Below, piece by piece: positions 6,307 through 7,556 of a stretch of 7,556 bases of DNA (its first letter is position 1; every line of letters begins with the position of its first letter). A program made the position numbers and the translations under genes. This DNA comes from Gammaproteobacteria bacterium (GTDB lineage Bacteria > Pseudomonadota > Gammaproteobacteria > Eutrophobiales > Eutrophobiaceae). The stretch is from NCBI GenBank assembly GCA_004356415.1, contig SMWN01000039.1:1-7556 (forward strand), given 5' to 3'. The notes beneath the pieces were generated by a model. That model made no database searches. It saw only the letters and a list, made by a program, of their open reading frames with translations, and had not been told where the DNA came from.

Positions 6307-6802
6307 TGTAATCCGGGATCTCCGCAGTAATTTTTTTATTTCGCTCTGTAATTTCCTTACGCATTTCCTTACGCATAAGAGCAGCATCATATAATTTCTT
6401 TTCAAACTCTGATTCCAGTTTGAGAGGTGGGACTTTGACAGATTTACCATCTTCACCTCTTGCGACCATTGTAAAATAACAGGAATTTGTATGGCGTTTT
6501 TCTTTTGTTTGTAAATTTTCAGAAATAACCTTAACCCCGATTTCCATTGATGAATTTCCGACATAATTTACATTGGCACGGAACGAAACGAGTTCACCGA
6601 CTTTGATCGGTTGATTAAAGGTGACTTGATCAAGTGAAACAGTTACCACATAGCTTTTGCTGTATCTGGCCGCACAGGCATAGGCAACTTGATCCAGTAA
6701 CTTTAAGATTGAGCCACCATGCACGTTACCTGAGAAATTTCCCATGTCTGGGGTCATTAATACGGTCATATGCAGTGTTTTTTCATCTTCTTCCATCTTC
6801 AT
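6287..6802 (-). CDS. Acyl-CoA thioesterase, hotdog fold (YciA/ACOT7-like)
   Basis: The product is predicted to hydrolyse acyl-CoA thioesters to free acid and CoA in the cytosol; chain-length preference cannot be read from sequence. A single hotdog domain spans about residues 8-120. The signature NFSGNVHGGSILKLLDQVA (22-40) contains Asn26, His28, Gly29-Gly30 and Asp37 on the central helix where family catalytic residues lie. Then come VTVSLDQVTFNQPIKVGELV and SCYFTMVARGEDGK, typical of this branch. The last 50 residues form a highly charged, probably helical tail that includes an exact MRKEMRKE repeat. Length is 171 residues. The ATG at 6802 has GGAAAG on the minus strand (6807-6812) just upstream; a second ATG two codons in is possible. 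It lies 32 bases after the DsrE-like lipoprotein gene on the same strand, so the two may be co-transcribed. It converges on thiL. Confidence 0.9.
   Translation of the reverse strand: MKMEEDEKTLHMTVLMTPDMGNFSGNVHGGSILKLLDQVAYACAARYSKSYVVTVSLDQVTFNQPIKVGELVSFRANVNYVGNSSMEIGVKVISENLQTKEKRHTNSCYFTMVARGEDGKSVKVPPLKLESEFEKKLYDAALMRKEMRKEITERNKKITAEIPDYNPDISS
6351..6374. repeat. Perfect 12-bp tandem repeat inside the thioesterase tail
   Basis: ATTTCCTTACGC is repeated exactly twice in a row (6351-6362 and 6363-6374). On the minus strand it adds one in-frame MRKE unit to the charged C-terminal tail (MRKEMRKE). Perfect identity suggests a recent slippage duplication in a tolerant region. Confidence 0.8.
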
Positions 6803-6834
6803 GTTACTTTCCGTCTTTGTTGTTATATTTTTAC

Positions 6835-7386
6835 TTATAAGTGTGTATAGCCTTCTTGTGATAAACGGTTTATTTCATCAGGAGCATAGGGTACAGATTC
6901 AATAAATGCCGGAATCTGTTTTCGATCAATTTCCAGGTATTCCATTGTGGTTTCACATACTTTCAAATCAATAATACCAAATGTATCCAGCTTCTTGGCC
7001 AGATCGACAAGCTCCCTGTTGTCATCATAACTATCCAGTGTGAACCAACCAATATCAGGGCCATGTAGTATCATGACAATCTCGAGATCTTCAAGCTCCT
7101 CTGTTCCCGCCTGTGCGATCTCTTCTGCTCGTTGAAGTAATAGTTTTAAATCTTCAATGGAGTGCTCTGATATATCATACAGGTAGCGTTTATTACCGAT
7201 TGTGAATTGGCTATCAGTTTGAGCATACATTGGCTTTGAAGGTTCGGTTAGTGAGATTACAGGTTCTTGTCCAGTCACTGGTCCGACAATCGCAGTGGCT
7301 GCCTGATGATCTTGTTCGCAGCCCAGCAACAATAAAAGTCCAAACAGTACAGGCAAACAGTCCCGAATTTTGTTGTGTAATTTCAT
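6835..7386 (-). CDS. Putative lipoprotein with DsrE/DsrF-like domain
   Basis: The N-terminus has a basic start (MKLHNKIRD), a hydrophobic run (residues 11-22) and a lipobox LLGC with Cys23. The mature protein is therefore predicted to be lipid-anchored facing the periplasm. Glu at +2 would favour outer-membrane sorting under E. coli rules. A low-complexity linker (about 24-60) leads to a DsrE-like domain (about 63-183). Recognisable elements are EIVMILHGPDIGWF (102-115), LDTFGIIDLKVCETTM with Cys144 (133-148), IPAFIESVP and a final INRLSQEGYTHL. This pattern fits the small DsrE-family proteins (COG1416 type), some of which carry an exposed cysteine in sulfur relay. A sulfur role here is only inferred. 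Length is 183 residues. The ATG at 7386 is the only start giving a complete signal peptide, though no good ribosome site precedes it. It lies upstream of the thioesterase gene on the same strand. Confidence 0.8.
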   Translation of the reverse strand: MKLHNKIRDCLPVLFGLLLLLGCEQDHQAATAIVGPVTGQEPVISLTEPSKPMYAQTDSQFTIGNKRYLYDISEHSIEDLKLLLQRAEEIAQAGTEELEDLEIVMILHGPDIGWFTLDSYDDNRELVDLAKKLDTFGIIDLKVCETTMEYLEIDRKQIPAFIESVPYAPDEINRLSQEGYTHL

Positions 7387-7519
7387 TGTGCAAGCAATAT
7401 CATAAAAACTGCTATTGTACCAGTTAGCAGAGTGCTATATACCAGGTTCAATGCACTGCCGTTATGACGCTAAATAATGGGTTAGAATGAGCAACTTTAA
7501 CTGACAGGAATATTTAACG
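7387..7519. other. Divergent intergenic region with presumed back-to-back promoters
   Basis: These 133 bases separate the minus-strand lipoprotein gene from the plus-strand amidotransferase start, so each gene should have its promoter here. On the minus strand TACAAT (7414-7419) resembles a -10 box but lacks a recognisable -35 at 17 bases. On the plus strand TAGAAT (7483-7488) is a possible -10 with only a poor -35. Neither is strong enough to call as a promoter. No operator or strong hairpin is evident. Confidence 0.4.
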
Positions 7520-7556
7520 ATGTGCGAGCTTTTGGGTTTGAATGCAAATGTCCCTA
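7520..7556 (+). CDS. Class II glutamine amidotransferase, N-terminal fragment (cut by window end)
   Basis: ATG at 7520 opens a frame that runs off the window after 12 codons and one base: MCELLGLNANVP. This closely matches, from memory, the start of YafJ-type glutamine amidotransferases (MCELLGMSANVPTD in E. coli YafJ). Cys2 becomes the N-terminal nucleophile after methionine removal in this fold and releases ammonia from glutamine. The physiological substrate of the family is not well defined. AGGA (7506-7509) lies ten bases upstream, an acceptable ribosome site. Only the first 12 residues are visible, so the call rests on a short but distinctive N-terminus. Confidence 0.75.
   Translation, partial: MCELLGLNANVP

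Noticed and set aside
1..7556. CRISPR array, tRNA/rRNA genes, integrase, transposase, toxin-antitoxin or defence genes
   Set aside because: I looked on both strands and found no spaced direct repeats, RNA gene signatures or protein motifs of these kinds.

Overview
This window is a conserved housekeeping locus from a proteobacterium, most likely a gammaproteobacterium. The order glyA - nrdR - ribD - ribE - ribBA - ribH - nusB - thiL is a familiar gammaproteobacterial arrangement. Base composition is AT-leaning (low 40s percent GC by eye). The species cannot be named from this sequence.

Layout: the 3' part of glyA (1-597) is followed by a 294-base gap. That gap holds a short perfect hairpin (625-647) and a 164-base imperfect palindrome (695-858). 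A tightly packed plus-strand run follows: nrdR, ribD, ribE, ribBA, ribH, nusB, thiL (892-6277). Neighbours overlap by one base (nrdR/ribD, ribH/nusB) or lie 13 to 47 bases apart, so the run is probably one operon. Two minus-strand genes converge on it: a hotdog-fold acyl-CoA thioesterase (6287-6802) and, upstream of that, a lipoprotein with a DsrE-like domain (6835-7386). A plus-strand gene beginning at 7520 is cut by the window edge. Its first 12 residues match the start of YafJ-type class II glutamine amidotransferases.

How the genes fit together: RibD, RibB, RibH and RibE cover the route from the GTP cyclohydrolase II product and ribulose 5-phosphate to riboflavin, apart from the intermediate phosphatase step. 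The GTP cyclohydrolase II half of RibBA has lost its zinc/catalytic motif (RibBX type), so the first step needs a separate ribA elsewhere. NusB is a transcription antitermination factor, ThiL makes thiamine diphosphate, NrdR represses ribonucleotide reductase genes, and GlyA supplies glycine and one-carbon units.

The most interesting feature is not a gene. In the palindrome upstream of nrdR, departures from perfect pairing are almost all G-U wobbles when read as plus-strand RNA (13 G-U against 1 A-C). This suggests the hairpin is kept as RNA in the nrdR direction. I see no sign of a new defence, mobile or biosynthetic system; the rest is ordinary core genome.
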